Shown piece by piece: positions 1-6,735 of a DNA stretch of 8,101 bases (the stretch's first letter is position 1; each line of letters opens with the position of its first letter). This stretch comes from JAHJSY01 sp964557155 (GTDB taxonomy: Bacteria > Patescibacteriota > Minisyncoccia > Minisyncoccales > GWA2-38-27). The stretch is from assembly GCA_964557155.1 (NCBI GenBank), contig CAZKZC010000019.1:1-8101 (forward strand), given 5' to 3'. The notes beneath the pieces were generated by a model, which was not told the DNA's origin, did not search any database, and saw only the letters and a program-made list of their open reading frames with translations. The position numbers and the translations under genes are program-made.

Positions 1-318
1 GGGAGAACCAAGAGTCAAAGAAAGGCTCTGTTAGTTTCTTTATCAAGATCTTTGTTTTTACATAGTAAAATTACAACGACAGAAGCTAAGGCAAAAGAGC
101 TTTCAATGTTTGCTGAAAAGATGATAACTAGATCTAGAGAAGATAGTTTAGCCTCAAGAAGAATTTTAGCTAAATATTTTTCAGAGACCATGGTTAAGAA
201 GTTAGTTACTGAAATTGGTCCGAGATATAAGGAAAGAAAAGGGGGCTATACAAGAATAATTAAAAAAGGGCCAAGAAAATCAGACAGTGCCAAGATGGCT
301 ATTATTGAATTAGTATAA
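1..318 (+). CDS. rplQ: 50S ribosomal protein L17, 5'-truncated by window edge
   Basis: Large-subunit ribosomal protein L17, found near the peptide exit tunnel. The frame is open from base 1 (GRTKSQRKALL...), so the gene starts to the left of the window; about the first ten residues of the family (MRHRKKGRKL-type start) are missing. The ATG at 52 is an internal Met and not the start. Recognisable family stretches are TTTEAKAKEL in the first third, then VKKLVTEIGPRYKERKGGYTRI, and the ending MAIIELV, which is the normal L17 C-terminus. The 105 visible codons plus the missing start give an ordinary bacterial length of about 115 residues. Its TAA is separated from rplM by only 2 bp, so the two are almost certainly co-transcribed. 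In many bacteria rpoA lies just upstream; that cannot be seen here. Confidence 0.96.
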   Translation, partial: GRTKSQRKALLVSLSRSLFLHSKITTTEAKAKELSMFAEKMITRSREDSLASRRILAKYFSETMVKKLVTEIGPRYKERKGGYTRIIKKGPRKSDSAKMAIIELV

Positions 319-320
319 TT

Positions 321-695
321 ATGAATATAGAAAGAGAAATACATAAAATTGATGCCGCTAATAAGGTCTTGGGAAGATTGGCTGTTGAGATAGCCGGATT
401 ATTGCGCGGTAAAAGCAAGCTTGATTTCATGCCCAATAAAGATGGGGGAGATATTGTAATTATTAAAAACGCTGATAAAATTATCGTTACTGGTAAAAAG
501 TTTGATGATAAAATATACTATCATCACACGAGTTATATGGGTGGATTAAAAAAAACCCCTTATAAGAAGATTTTTAAGAGAGACCCAGGAGAAGTTGTTA
601 GAAGAGCTGTTTATGGGATGCTTCCAAAAAATAAATTACGTGATGTCCAAATTAAACGTTTGAAATTTGCCCCGTTAGAAAGAATTAAAAAATAA
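321..695 (+). CDS. rplM: 50S ribosomal protein L13
   Basis: Large-subunit protein L13, an early-assembly rRNA-binding protein. Family landmarks occur in order: IDAANKVLGRLAVEIAGLLRGK at residues ~10-31, the GGDIVIIKNADKIIVTGKK block at ~42-60, YYHHTSYMGGLK at ~66-77, and the signature AVYGMLPKNKLRD at ~96-108. At 124 residues it is shorter than the usual ~142 because the C-terminal tail is trimmed, as in streamlined genomes. The ATG at 321 follows the rplQ stop by 2 bp and has no convincing Shine-Dalgarno, which suggests translational coupling. It is followed by rpsI, the classical L13-S9 pair. The last codons (670-682) form one arm of a perfect 13-bp inverted repeat with the sequence just upstream of rpsI. 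Confidence 0.97.
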   Translation: MNIEREIHKIDAANKVLGRLAVEIAGLLRGKSKLDFMPNKDGGDIVIIKNADKIIVTGKKFDDKIYYHHTSYMGGLKKTPYKKIFKRDPGEVVRRAVYGMLPKNKLRDVQIKRLKFAPLERIKK

Positions 696-748
696 TATTA
701 AATCGTTAGGAAAGTTTTTACAAATTAACAAAAGACTTTCTAACGGGG
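670..748 (+). promoter_or_regulatory. Inverted repeat and competing hairpin between rplM and rpsI
   Basis: CCCCGTTAGAAAG at 670-682, inside the last rplM codons, is perfectly complementary to CTTTCTAACGGGG at 736-748 (13 bp, 53-nt loop). A second upstream arm, CGTTAGGAAAGT at 704-715, can pair with ACTTTCTAACG at 735-745 with one bulged G. Both pairings use the same downstream arm, so they are mutually exclusive. Only three T residues follow, so a strong terminator is not supported. The downstream arm ends 10 nt before the rpsI ATG and contains its only G-rich stretch (GGGG, 745-748). A role in translation coupling, attenuation or RNA processing between L13 and S9 is possible. The complementarity is seen directly; the function is inference. 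Confidence 0.5.
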
Positions 749-758
749 TTTGAATAAT

Positions 759-1238
759 ATGGTAGAAGGGAAAAAAACAACTGAAGAAGTAACAGAAATA
801 ACAGAAGCAACAGAAGAAAAAGAATTTAATTTTGATGATCTTAAAACAGATCGCTATTTCGAAGCGATTGGTAAGAGAAAAACAGCTGTGGCTAATGTTC
901 GTCTTTATACTCAGGGCGACAAAACTATTTTAGTTAATGATAAAGATTATAAAGAATATTTTCCTGTTTTAGAACTTCAACAGATTATTGAATCAGCTTT
1001 AGAGAAAATGAATGCCGTTGGCAAGTTTAGAATTTCAGTTAAGTTGAATGGAGGAGGTTTCCATGCTCAAGCCGAAGCTGTTCGTCATGGAATATCTAGG
1101 GCCTTAGTAAAACTTGATCCTGAATTTAGAAAGAAATTAAGAAGAATCGGTTATTTAACCAGAGATCCTCGAAAACGTGAAAGAAAGAAATTTGGTCTCA
1201 AACGAGCCCGCAAAGCTCCTCAATGGGCCAAGAGATAA
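759..1238 (+). CDS. rpsI: 30S ribosomal protein S9
   Basis: Small-subunit protein S9, whose C-terminal tail reaches the P-site tRNA. The core begins at YFEAIGKRKTAVANVRLY and includes VSVKLNGGGFHAQAEAVRHGISRALV with GGGF..Q..A..HGI..AL, followed by LTRDPRKRERKKFGLKRARKAPQWAKR, the canonical tail ending in KR. The ATG at 759 is preferred; an in-frame TTG at 750 would add three residues. The protein has 159 residues against ~130 for the common form. The extra ~33 residues are an N-terminal extension rich in Glu, Thr and Lys with no clear fold, a type of extension seen in some CPR and other bacterial S9 proteins. A weak GGGG at 745-748 could act as ribosome binding site, but it lies in a possible hairpin arm. 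It is co-directional with rplM, and the nuclease gene starts 3 bp after its TAA. Confidence 0.97.
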   Translation: MVEGKKTTEEVTEITEATEEKEFNFDDLKTDRYFEAIGKRKTAVANVRLYTQGDKTILVNDKDYKEYFPVLELQQIIESALEKMNAVGKFRISVKLNGGGFHAQAEAVRHGISRALVKLDPEFRKKLRRIGYLTRDPRKRERKKFGLKRARKAPQWAKR

Positions 1239-1241
1239 TTT

Positions 1242-1952
1242 ATGTTACATGAGGTTATTGATAAATATTATTTAGATAAGGAAAAAGGCAGAGATAGGAG
1301 TAAGGCCCAGAATCATTTCTATATTAGTCAGACGGGGAAATGTCCTCGTCATCTTTTCTTTAAGTTTAAAAATGTTCCTGAAAAAGAATTAGAACCTCAT
1401 ATGTTGAGGCTGTTTGATCATGGAGATCATATGCACCAGCTTATTATGAGTGCCCTAACTAGCACCAGAGATATTCATGTCGTTGCCTCCGAAGTAAAAA
1501 TACCTCCCCAAGAGTTAATCTCTGGGAGAGCCGACGCGGTTATTAGTGACGGGAATCAGTTATATGTTTTAGATATCAAAAGCATGAACAGTATGATATT
1601 TAAATCTTTAACTGAACCGAAACCAGAAAACATTTGGCAAATTCAACTTTATCTTTATTATTTTAGGATTCCCAAAGGGATCCTTCTTTATGTTAATAAA
1701 GATAATTTACAACTAAAGGAATTTATCTTTGATTATGATCCTGATCAGGCTAAGAAGCTTTTGGCTGATCTGAGGTTTTTAAGAAATCAAATAGACACAA
1801 ATATTGTGCCTAAGCGTTTAGAAAGTTATCCTAATAATTGGGAATGTCGTTATTGTCAGTATAAGTCAATTTGCGACATAGGAGCTCAAGATGAAATGAA
1901 ATGGGATGATTTCAAAACTCAGGTTCAAGGGGTTAGCTCATCAGAAGAATAA
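1242..1952 (+). CDS. PD-(D/E)XK nuclease, Cas4/RecB-like with Fe-S cysteines
   Basis: Predicted DNA nuclease of the PD-(D/E)XK superfamily (236 residues), of the Cas4/Dna2/AddB-like type that carries a 4Fe-4S cluster. Candidate cluster ligands are C34 (TGKCPRHLFF) and C202, C205 and C211 in WECRYCQYKSIC, the usual one-plus-three spacing. Active-site candidates are H65 (GDHMHQLI), E84, D98 (GRADAVI), and D111 and K113 in the LDIKS motif, followed by Q residues in NIWQIQLYLYYF that fit the QxxxY helix. There is no helicase domain. The gene begins 3 bp after rpsI and probably shares its transcript. No cas genes or repeats are visible, so a CRISPR adaptation role is not supported; general DNA repair or recombination is more likely. 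Its last 28 bp overlap the end of the minus-strand gene. Confidence 0.87.
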   Translation: MLHEVIDKYYLDKEKGRDRSKAQNHFYISQTGKCPRHLFFKFKNVPEKELEPHMLRLFDHGDHMHQLIMSALTSTRDIHVVASEVKIPPQELISGRADAVISDGNQLYVLDIKSMNSMIFKSLTEPKPENIWQIQLYLYYFRIPKGILLYVNKDNLQLKEFIFDYDPDQAKKLLADLRFLRNQIDTNIVPKRLESYPNNWECRYCQYKSICDIGAQDEMKWDDFKTQVQGVSSSEE

Positions 1953-3395
1953 AGGGTTTTTTCGGATAGTAGATATAGTTTTTTATTGCTGAAGAAAATT
2001 TCATTATGTTTAAAACTTACTAAGTCAACTATATTTATTTTATCTCTGTCGTCTAATTCGGTAACTTTTATTTTATCTTCTAAGTCAAATATTAAATGAT
2101 GATCTGTATACCAAAAAACATCATTTATGTTTTCTGAAAATCTTGTTATGAATAGTTTTTCGCCTTTTTCTTTTGTTGGTTGATCATATTGTTTCTCTAG
2201 AAAAAGAACCATCAACTCGTTATTGTTATAATAAACGAGTTTTTTACTATCAGGAGAGAACTTATTACCCTTCACTGAGTCGGAGAGTTTTTTAAATGAT
2301 TTTGCGTCTTCGTCAAGATAATATAATTCATTGTTTTCTCTTAAAAATATATTTGAATAGGATGTAATAATTTCATAATCAGTTTCTTGTTTGTATGGGA
2401 AAGCTATTACATTTAATGTTTCTATTCTATTTCCCGAAAGATCAGACTTTAAAAGAAGTCCCGAACTATTAAGATGATAGATGTTATCATTTGTGATTAA
2501 ATAGGTTACAATATTTTTAAAAATAGGAGGGGATATTTCCTTCTTGTCTATATTGACTTCACTCAGTATCGTTATTATTCTTTTCTTTTCTTCTATGATT
2601 TGTGATATAAACAATTTCTGATCATTTTTCGGATGGAAGTATATTTTTTCAGGAGAATCAAGAAAATCAAGATTATTTATGATGATAGGCGACTTATCTA
2701 TTTCTAGAGAATAATATTTAATGTCCTCTTTTAGTCCTAATTGTAATAAGATTCTTTTTGAATTATCAGAAAATTGTAGATCAAACAATTCGACGCCTTT
2801 AGTTGAAAAATCAATTTCATTTACTATATGACTTTTAACATCGTTTTCTAATTCNNNNNNNNNNNNNNNNNNNNNNNNNNNNNNNNNNNNNNNNNNNNNN
2901 NNNNNNNNNNNNNNNNNNNNNNNNNNNNNNNNNNNNNNNNNNNNNNNNNNNNNNATTTTCTTCTTTAACAATTATTTTATTATTATCTGGAGAAAGAAAG
3001 AATTCTTCCACATTTTCAGCCGAGACATTGAAGTTTGGATTTTTGGGAACTAAAACAATGTTATAAGCTTCAGCTACCTCTCTCTTTTTTATTTCTAATG
3101 TTTTTTCCCAAGGATGATAGTTCTCTTTCTGGATTATTACTTTATACATTTTGGGCATTAAATTATCAATAAGAGCTGAGCCGAAAAAGATATCAGTTTT
3201 GTTTTTTAACTCGCCATCAATATATATTTGAGAACCCCTGGGCCATGTTTTAAAATAGAATATTCCGGTTTGAACAATTTTTTTAGTTTCCCAATCAAAA
3301 CGCCACCCTAATGAATAAAAAACAGTTAGGGGAGCGATAACCAGAAAGGAAACAAAAAGAATTCCAAATATTATACTTCTACTTCTTCGAGTCAT
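1925..3395 (-). CDS. Membrane-anchored PEGA-domain protein with propeller-like C-terminus, split by scaffold gap
   Basis: One gene interrupted by the 100-N gap at 2855-2954. The ATG at 3395 has an AGGA-type ribosome site (complement of 3403-3406) 7 nt away. The N-terminal part (147 codons visible) has basic residues (MTRRSR), one hydrophobic segment at ~8-27 that could be a membrane anchor or uncleaved signal, and then a PEGA-like beta domain at ~40-115. Typical features there are GIFYFKTWPRGSQIYIDGE and PKMYKVIIQKENYHPWEKTLEI. After the gap, 309 codons contain repeated beta-strand blocks such as FSPDSKKLVYYNNNELMVL and NDVFWYTDHHLIFD, resembling WD40/TolB-type blades. The two halves are in different frames only because the gap is written as 100 bases; a true length divisible by three would join them. 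It is probably a surface or envelope protein whose substrate is unknown. It converges on the nuclease gene with a 28-bp overlap. Confidence 0.75.
2855..2954. other. Assembly gap (100 N)
   Basis: A run of exactly 100 N lies inside the PEGA-domain gene. The same length is found at 6742-6841, which points to a fixed placeholder of unknown true size. The frame change across it should therefore not be read as a frameshift mutation. Confidence 0.95.
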
Positions 3396-3443
3396 ATTTT
3401 AATCCTATCATATTTTAATTCAAATTTCTAGCGTGGATGCGGT

Positions 3444-3511
3444 GTAGGGGCGACTCTTGTGGTCGCCCGAATATCCAAGAAACGAGGGTAACCACAAGGG
3501 ATTACCCCTAC
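3444..3511. repeat. Compound palindrome of two similar hairpin arms
   Basis: The stretch 3444-3468 is an imperfect inverted copy of 3486-3511: both arms share the outer GTAGGGG/CCCCTAC and an inner TTGTGG/CCACAA. Each arm is also a small hairpin by itself. The left arm pairs GGGCGAC with GTCGCCC, and the right arm pairs GGGTAA with TTACCC. The two arms differ by paired changes (CG..CG against TA..TA) that keep each internal stem intact. This looks like a REP- or MITE-type palindromic element. It lies in the 284-bp spacer between the divergent PEGA-protein and murA genes. No open frame is present, and there is only one copy in the window. Confidence 0.6.
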
Positions 3512-3523
3512 GACGAAAGGTAA

Positions 3524-3548
3524 ATGTGCAAACCTAAGGTTTGCACAT
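3524..3548. repeat. Perfect 11-bp hairpin
   Basis: ATGTGCAAACC (3524-3534) and GGTTTGCACAT (3538-3548) are exact reverse complements separated by the trinucleotide TAA. No T-run follows on either strand, so it is not a typical intrinsic terminator. It could be a palindromic repeat unit or a protein-binding site. Confidence 0.7.
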
Positions 3549-3553
3549 CGGAG

Positions 3554-3613
3554 AAATGTTTTTCACCGAGCGCCAAACATCCTGAGATGTTGGTCGCTCG
3601 TTGGATAACATTT
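3554..3613. repeat. Long interrupted hairpin between PEGA-protein gene and murA
   Basis: An inner stem pairs 3567-3581 (starting CGAGCG) with 3586-3600 (ending CGCTCG) around a CTGA loop, with only two G-T type mismatches in 15 positions. An outer stem pairs AAATGTT (3554-3560) with AACATTT (3607-3613). It is the third stem-loop in a row in this spacer. It lies 30 bp upstream of the predicted murA -35 box. It lacks a clear T-run. Confidence 0.6.
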
Positions 3614-3643
3614 TGGGCATTTATTACACTTCTTGATTTTCTT

Positions 3644-3672
3644 TTGACTTTGGTTTAATAAAGAGTTAATAT
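3644..3672 (+). promoter_or_regulatory. Predicted sigma70-type promoter for murA
   Basis: TTGACT (3644-3649) and TAATAT (3667-3672) are separated by 17 bp, close to the sigma70 consensus. A start about 7 nt after the -10 box would fall at 3679-3680, which is the A of the murA ATG. No Shine-Dalgarno is evident, so the transcript could be leaderless. It probably drives murA, mreB and holB together. Confidence 0.65.
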
Positions 3673-3679
3673 AGAGTAT

Positions 3680-4951
3680 ATGGAAGAGAAATTTGTTATA
3701 CAAGGAGGAATTCCTCTAAAAGGAGAAGTTGAAATAAGGGGGGCGAAGAACGCTGCCTTTCCTATATTAGCAGCTTCTCTTTTGACTAAAGAGACCTGTG
3801 TCGTTGACAATTTACCTTTAATTGAGGATGTTTTTAAGATGATTAAAATTCTAGAAGGATTGGGAGCTAAGATCTCTTGGGTAAGTAAAAGAAAGATTGA
3901 AATAAATTGTTCTAGCGTTAAACCATCAAAAATACCCTCAGACTTGATTAAATGTTTCAGAGGGTCTATCTTGTTATTGGGTGGTTTATTGGGGAGATTT
4001 AGTAGTGTAGAGACTCCTGCTCCAGGAGGGTGTGTCATTGGTTCAAGGCCAATAGACACTCACTTAGACGCTTTTAGACAAGCTGGAGTTAAGATTGAGG
4101 AAGGAAAGCTATATAGCTTTAAAAGAAATGGAGCTTTGGAAAAATCTCACGAGATTGTTTTGAAAGAAGTTAGCGTAACAGCTACTGAAAATATACTACT
4201 ATTTTCAGCTGTTAATTCTAAGAAGACAATTATTAAGATAGCTGATGAGGATTACCAGGTTCAGGATTTAATCAGGGTTCTTGAAAAAATGGGAGCTGAG
4301 ATTAAGCATACAGGCATCAGGAAAATAGAAATTATTGGTAAAAAGAAATTAAAAGGATTCAAGCATAGTATAGTTAATGATCCCATAGAAGCAGGAACAT
4401 TCATTGTTGCTACTCTGGCTACTGGAGGTCATGTTACAATTAAAAATACTGAGTTAGAATATTTGGACTTATTTTTAAAAAGGTTGAATGATTTTGGAGC
4501 CAAGTTTAAAGTTTTAGATCCGAAAACAATCGAAGTTTTACCTTCCAAAAATCTTAAAATTGACAAAATTCAAAGCTTACCTTATCCTGGGATACATTCA
4601 GATCTTCAACCAGAATTAGGTGTTTTAGCTACTCAAACTAGAGGACCAACAATGATTCACGATCCTTTATTTGAAGGAAGATTGATGTATCTAAATGAAT
4701 TAAATAAAATGGGAGCTGATATTATACAGTGTGATCCTCATAGAGCTATTGTTTATGGCTCAAGCAAACTTCAAGGAACAGAGATTCTTAGCTCAGACTT
4801 GAGAGCTGGAGCAGCCATGATTATTGCTGGACTTATTGCTAAGGGAACAACAACAATCAATAATATTTATCAAGTTGATAGGGGTTATGAAAGAATTGAG
4901 GAGCGTCTTCAAAAATTAGGAGCCGATATGAAAAGAAGAATAAAAAGATGA
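3680..4951 (+). CDS. murA: UDP-N-acetylglucosamine 1-carboxyvinyltransferase
   Basis: MurA transfers enolpyruvate from phosphoenolpyruvate to UDP-GlcNAc in the cytoplasm, the first committed step of peptidoglycan synthesis. The 423 residues match the usual ~420. Visible active-site features are K23-N24 in EIRGAKNAAFPILAA, C118 in PGGCVIGSRPIDTHL (equivalent to Cys115 of E. coli, the fosfomycin target), D308 in HSDLQPELGVL (equivalent to Asp305), and R375 in SSDLRAGAAM. The FENR-like loop reads FEGR at 331-334. The repeated LGA/MGA plus beta-strand pattern fits the double inside-out alpha/beta barrel. Because Cys is retained, fosfomycin sensitivity at target level is expected (inference). The stop TGA overlaps the mreB start in ATGA, indicating coupled translation. 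Confidence 0.97.
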   Translation: MEEKFVIQGGIPLKGEVEIRGAKNAAFPILAASLLTKETCVVDNLPLIEDVFKMIKILEGLGAKISWVSKRKIEINCSSVKPSKIPSDLIKCFRGSILLLGGLLGRFSSVETPAPGGCVIGSRPIDTHLDAFRQAGVKIEEGKLYSFKRNGALEKSHEIVLKEVSVTATENILLFSAVNSKKTIIKIADEDYQVQDLIRVLEKMGAEIKHTGIRKIEIIGKKKLKGFKHSIVNDPIEAGTFIVATLATGGHVTIKNTELEYLDLFLKRLNDFGAKFKVLDPKTIEVLPSKNLKIDKIQSLPYPGIHSDLQPELGVLATQTRGPTMIHDPLFEGRLMYLNELNKMGADIIQCDPHRAIVYGSSKLQGTEILSSDLRAGAAMIIAGLIAKGTTTINNIYQVDRGYERIEERLQKLGADMKRRIKR

Positions 4952-5967
4952 AATATATGTTTAATAGAAAGATAGGCATAGATCTAGGAACTTGTAATTC
5001 TATTGTTTTTACTCCTCAAAAAGGGGTTGTTTTGAGTGAGCCATCGGTTGTCGCTGTTAGTTTAGCCGAGAATAAAATATTAGCTGTTGGGAAGGAAGCC
5101 AAAGAGATGACTGGTCGGACACCAGATACAATTAGAATATATAGACCATTAAGAGATGGAGTGATTGCTGATTACAGAGTTACTGAAGCAATGATTAGAT
5201 ATTTTGTTAAAAATGCTGGTCTAAGAATTAGAATATTAAAACCAGAGTTGTTGATTGGTGTTCCAGCTGGAATTACTTCAACAGAAAAAAGAGCAGTTAT
5301 TGAAGCGGGAATGGCGGCTGGAGCTAAAGGAGTATATGTTGCTAAAGAACCTCTTTTGGCGGCCATTGGAGCCGGTATCCCGATTAATTCTTGTTCTGGT
5401 CATATGATTGTTGATATCGGTGGAGGAACTTCAGAAGTAGCTGTTATTTCTTTAGGCGGAATAGTTACCTGTGATTCATTGAGAGTTGCTGGAGATAAGA
5501 TGGATCAGGCCATAGCTGATTATGTTAAGAAGAAATACAACTTGGCTATTGGTGAACAAACAGCGGAAGAAATAAAGATTAAGATAGGAACAGCTATTCC
5601 CGAAAAAGAAGAAAGAGAAATAGAGATAAGAGGAAGGGATTTAATTTCTGGTTTGCCTCAAAATATTAGAATTAAGTCTAATGAGATTTGCGAAGCAATC
5701 TCTGACCGTTTAGCTGACATTGTTCAAACTGTTAAGATGGTTTTAAGAGAAACACCGCCAGAATTATCAGCTGATATTATGGATAAAGGAATGATTGTTT
5801 CTGGGGGCGGAGCTTTAGTCAAAAATATAGATGAGCTTATTGCCCAATCAACTGGCGTTCCTTGTTTTATAGCCGAAGATCCATTATTATGTGTTGCTAA
5901 GGGAACGGGCATTGTTCTAGAAAACCTAGATGCTTATAAAAAAAGTATAATGACCAAAAAGAAATAG
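4948..5967 (+). CDS. mreB: Rod shape-determining protein MreB
   Basis: Bacterial actin homologue that forms membrane-associated filaments and guides lateral cell-wall synthesis in rod-shaped cells. Nucleotide-binding motifs are in order: phosphate-1 IGIDLGTCNS at ~9-18, phosphate-2 VDIGGGTSEVAV at ~155-166, and the adenosine motif IVSGGGALVKN at ~283-293. Other family stretches include SEPSVVAV, RPLRDGVIADY and VAKEPLLAAIGAG. At 339 residues it is of normal length. The ATG at 4948 overlaps the murA stop by 4 bp. An ATG at 4957 (MFNRKIGIDLGT) resembles more typical MreB N-termini and is an alternative start. No mreC or mreD follows; a clamp-loader gene does. Its pairing with murA links precursor synthesis to the cell-shape machinery. 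Confidence 0.97.
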   Translation: MKYMFNRKIGIDLGTCNSIVFTPQKGVVLSEPSVVAVSLAENKILAVGKEAKEMTGRTPDTIRIYRPLRDGVIADYRVTEAMIRYFVKNAGLRIRILKPELLIGVPAGITSTEKRAVIEAGMAAGAKGVYVAKEPLLAAIGAGIPINSCSGHMIVDIGGGTSEVAVISLGGIVTCDSLRVAGDKMDQAIADYVKKKYNLAIGEQTAEEIKIKIGTAIPEKEEREIEIRGRDLISGLPQNIRIKSNEICEAISDRLADIVQTVKMVLRETPPELSADIMDKGMIVSGGGALVKNIDELIAQSTGVPCFIAEDPLLCVAKGTGIVLENLDAYKKSIMTKKK

Positions 5968-5968
5968 T

Positions 5969-6673
5969 ATGCATGAGAAACAATGGCAATTTTTGACAAA
6001 AGCAGCTGAGCTTAGGAAACTACCCCACGCTCTTTTATTCTACGGACAGGAAAAGCTAGGCAAGAAAGAACTGGCGGTTAAATTTGCCGAACATCTTGTT
6101 GGTTTAAATAATCGGGCAGATTTTATCTCAATTGAATCACCATCTATTGCTCAGGTAAGAGAGCTTATTCAGAAGCTTTCTTTCAAGCCCTATTCAGCCG
6201 AACATAAGGTAGCGGTTATAAGTCAGGCTCATTCAATGACTCGCGAAGCTCAAAATTGTTTCTTAAAGTTTTTGGAAGAGCCAACAGATAAAACATTATT
6301 GATTTTAGTAACAGAATATCCTTCGACTTTACTTCCAACTATTTTGTCTCGAGTTCAGAAGATTAGATTCTTTCCATCAAAAAATTTTAAAATTGACGAT
6401 TCAGAAGAAATTGTTTCAGATCTAGTTAAATTGAAAGAATCAGACCTGGCCTATAAGTTTCAATATGCTAAAAAGATAACAGCCAAAGATTCTACGGCTG
6501 ATATTAAAGAAATATTAAACACTTGGCTTCGTTACTTCCGAGTCCAGCTTATTTCTGATGATACGAGCAAAACGAAAGAAATCTTAAAACAAATTCAATC
6601 AACGCAAAGATTACTCTCAACAACTAACACCAATCCCAAACTCGCCCTAGAAATCCTCCTCCTAAAATTCTAA
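5969..6673 (+). CDS. holB: DNA polymerase III delta-prime-like clamp-loader subunit
   Basis: A clamp-loader (AAA+) subunit of the delta-prime/HolB type, expected to help load the sliding clamp at replication forks. The start HALLFYGQEKLGKKELA (residues ~20-36) contains a P-loop relative in which the final Ser/Thr is Lys (GQEKLGKK). Nucleotide hydrolysis is therefore unlikely, as is usual for delta-prime. The diagnostic blocks are IAQVRELIQKLSFKPYS, KVAVISQAHSMTREAQNCFLKFLEEP, and LPTILSRVQKIRF with the SRC-like motif as S127-R128-V129. No zinc-binding Cys cluster is present. At 234 residues it is shorter than E. coli HolB (334), so the C-terminal collar domain is reduced. The ATG begins 1 bp after the mreB stop. 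The DGR promoter begins 5 bp after its own stop with no clear terminator between. Confidence 0.88.
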   Translation: MHEKQWQFLTKAAELRKLPHALLFYGQEKLGKKELAVKFAEHLVGLNNRADFISIESPSIAQVRELIQKLSFKPYSAEHKVAVISQAHSMTREAQNCFLKFLEEPTDKTLLILVTEYPSTLLPTILSRVQKIRFFPSKNFKIDDSEEIVSDLVKLKESDLAYKFQYAKKITAKDSTADIKEILNTWLRYFRVQLISDDTSKTKEILKQIQSTQRLLSTTNTNPKLALEILLLKF

Positions 6674-6678
6674 AAAAT

Positions 6679-6707
6679 TTGACAAACATAGAATAATTTG
6701 CTATACT
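6679..6707 (+). promoter_or_regulatory. Strong sigma70-type promoter of the DGR target gene
   Basis: A perfect TTGACA (6679-6684), a 17-bp spacer and TATACT (6702-6707) form the best promoter in the window. The start would fall near 6713-6715, leaving about 10 nt before the ATG at 6724. It lies directly after the holB stop, so the target gene has its own promoter independent of the murA-mreB-holB unit. Confidence 0.8.
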
Positions 6708-6714
6708 TTGAACA

Positions 6715-6735
6715 GATTAAACAATGCGTTTAATC
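6715..6735 (+). promoter_or_regulatory. 8-bp hairpin at the 5' end of the target transcript with ATG in its loop
   Basis: GATTAAAC (6715-6722) and GTTTAATC (6728-6735) are exact reverse complements around the loop AATGC, which contains the ATG at 6724-6726. The left arm coincides with the predicted transcription start, so it could be a 5'-terminal mRNA stem-loop, or at DNA level an operator. The symmetry is seen directly; its role is inferred. Confidence 0.5.

Noticed and set aside
1242..1952. cas4 and a possible CRISPR locus
   Set aside because: No repeat-spacer array and no other cas genes are visible; Cas4-like nucleases are common outside CRISPR systems.
1950..1965. Possible terminator (T-run at 1957-1962) after the nuclease gene
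   Set aside because: No convincing stem could be found upstream of the T-run on the plus strand.
2835..2971. Frameshift pseudogene of the PEGA-domain protein
   Set aside because: The frame change coincides exactly with a 100-N placeholder, so it carries no information about mutation.
3524..3613. Intrinsic terminators in the murA upstream spacer
   Set aside because: The stems are good but neither strand has the required T-run, and the flanking genes are divergent, so a terminator is not expected.
3655..4059. 134-codon minus-strand open frame opposite murA
   Set aside because: It lies entirely antisense to a clear, full-length murA and has no recognisable domain; a shadow frame.
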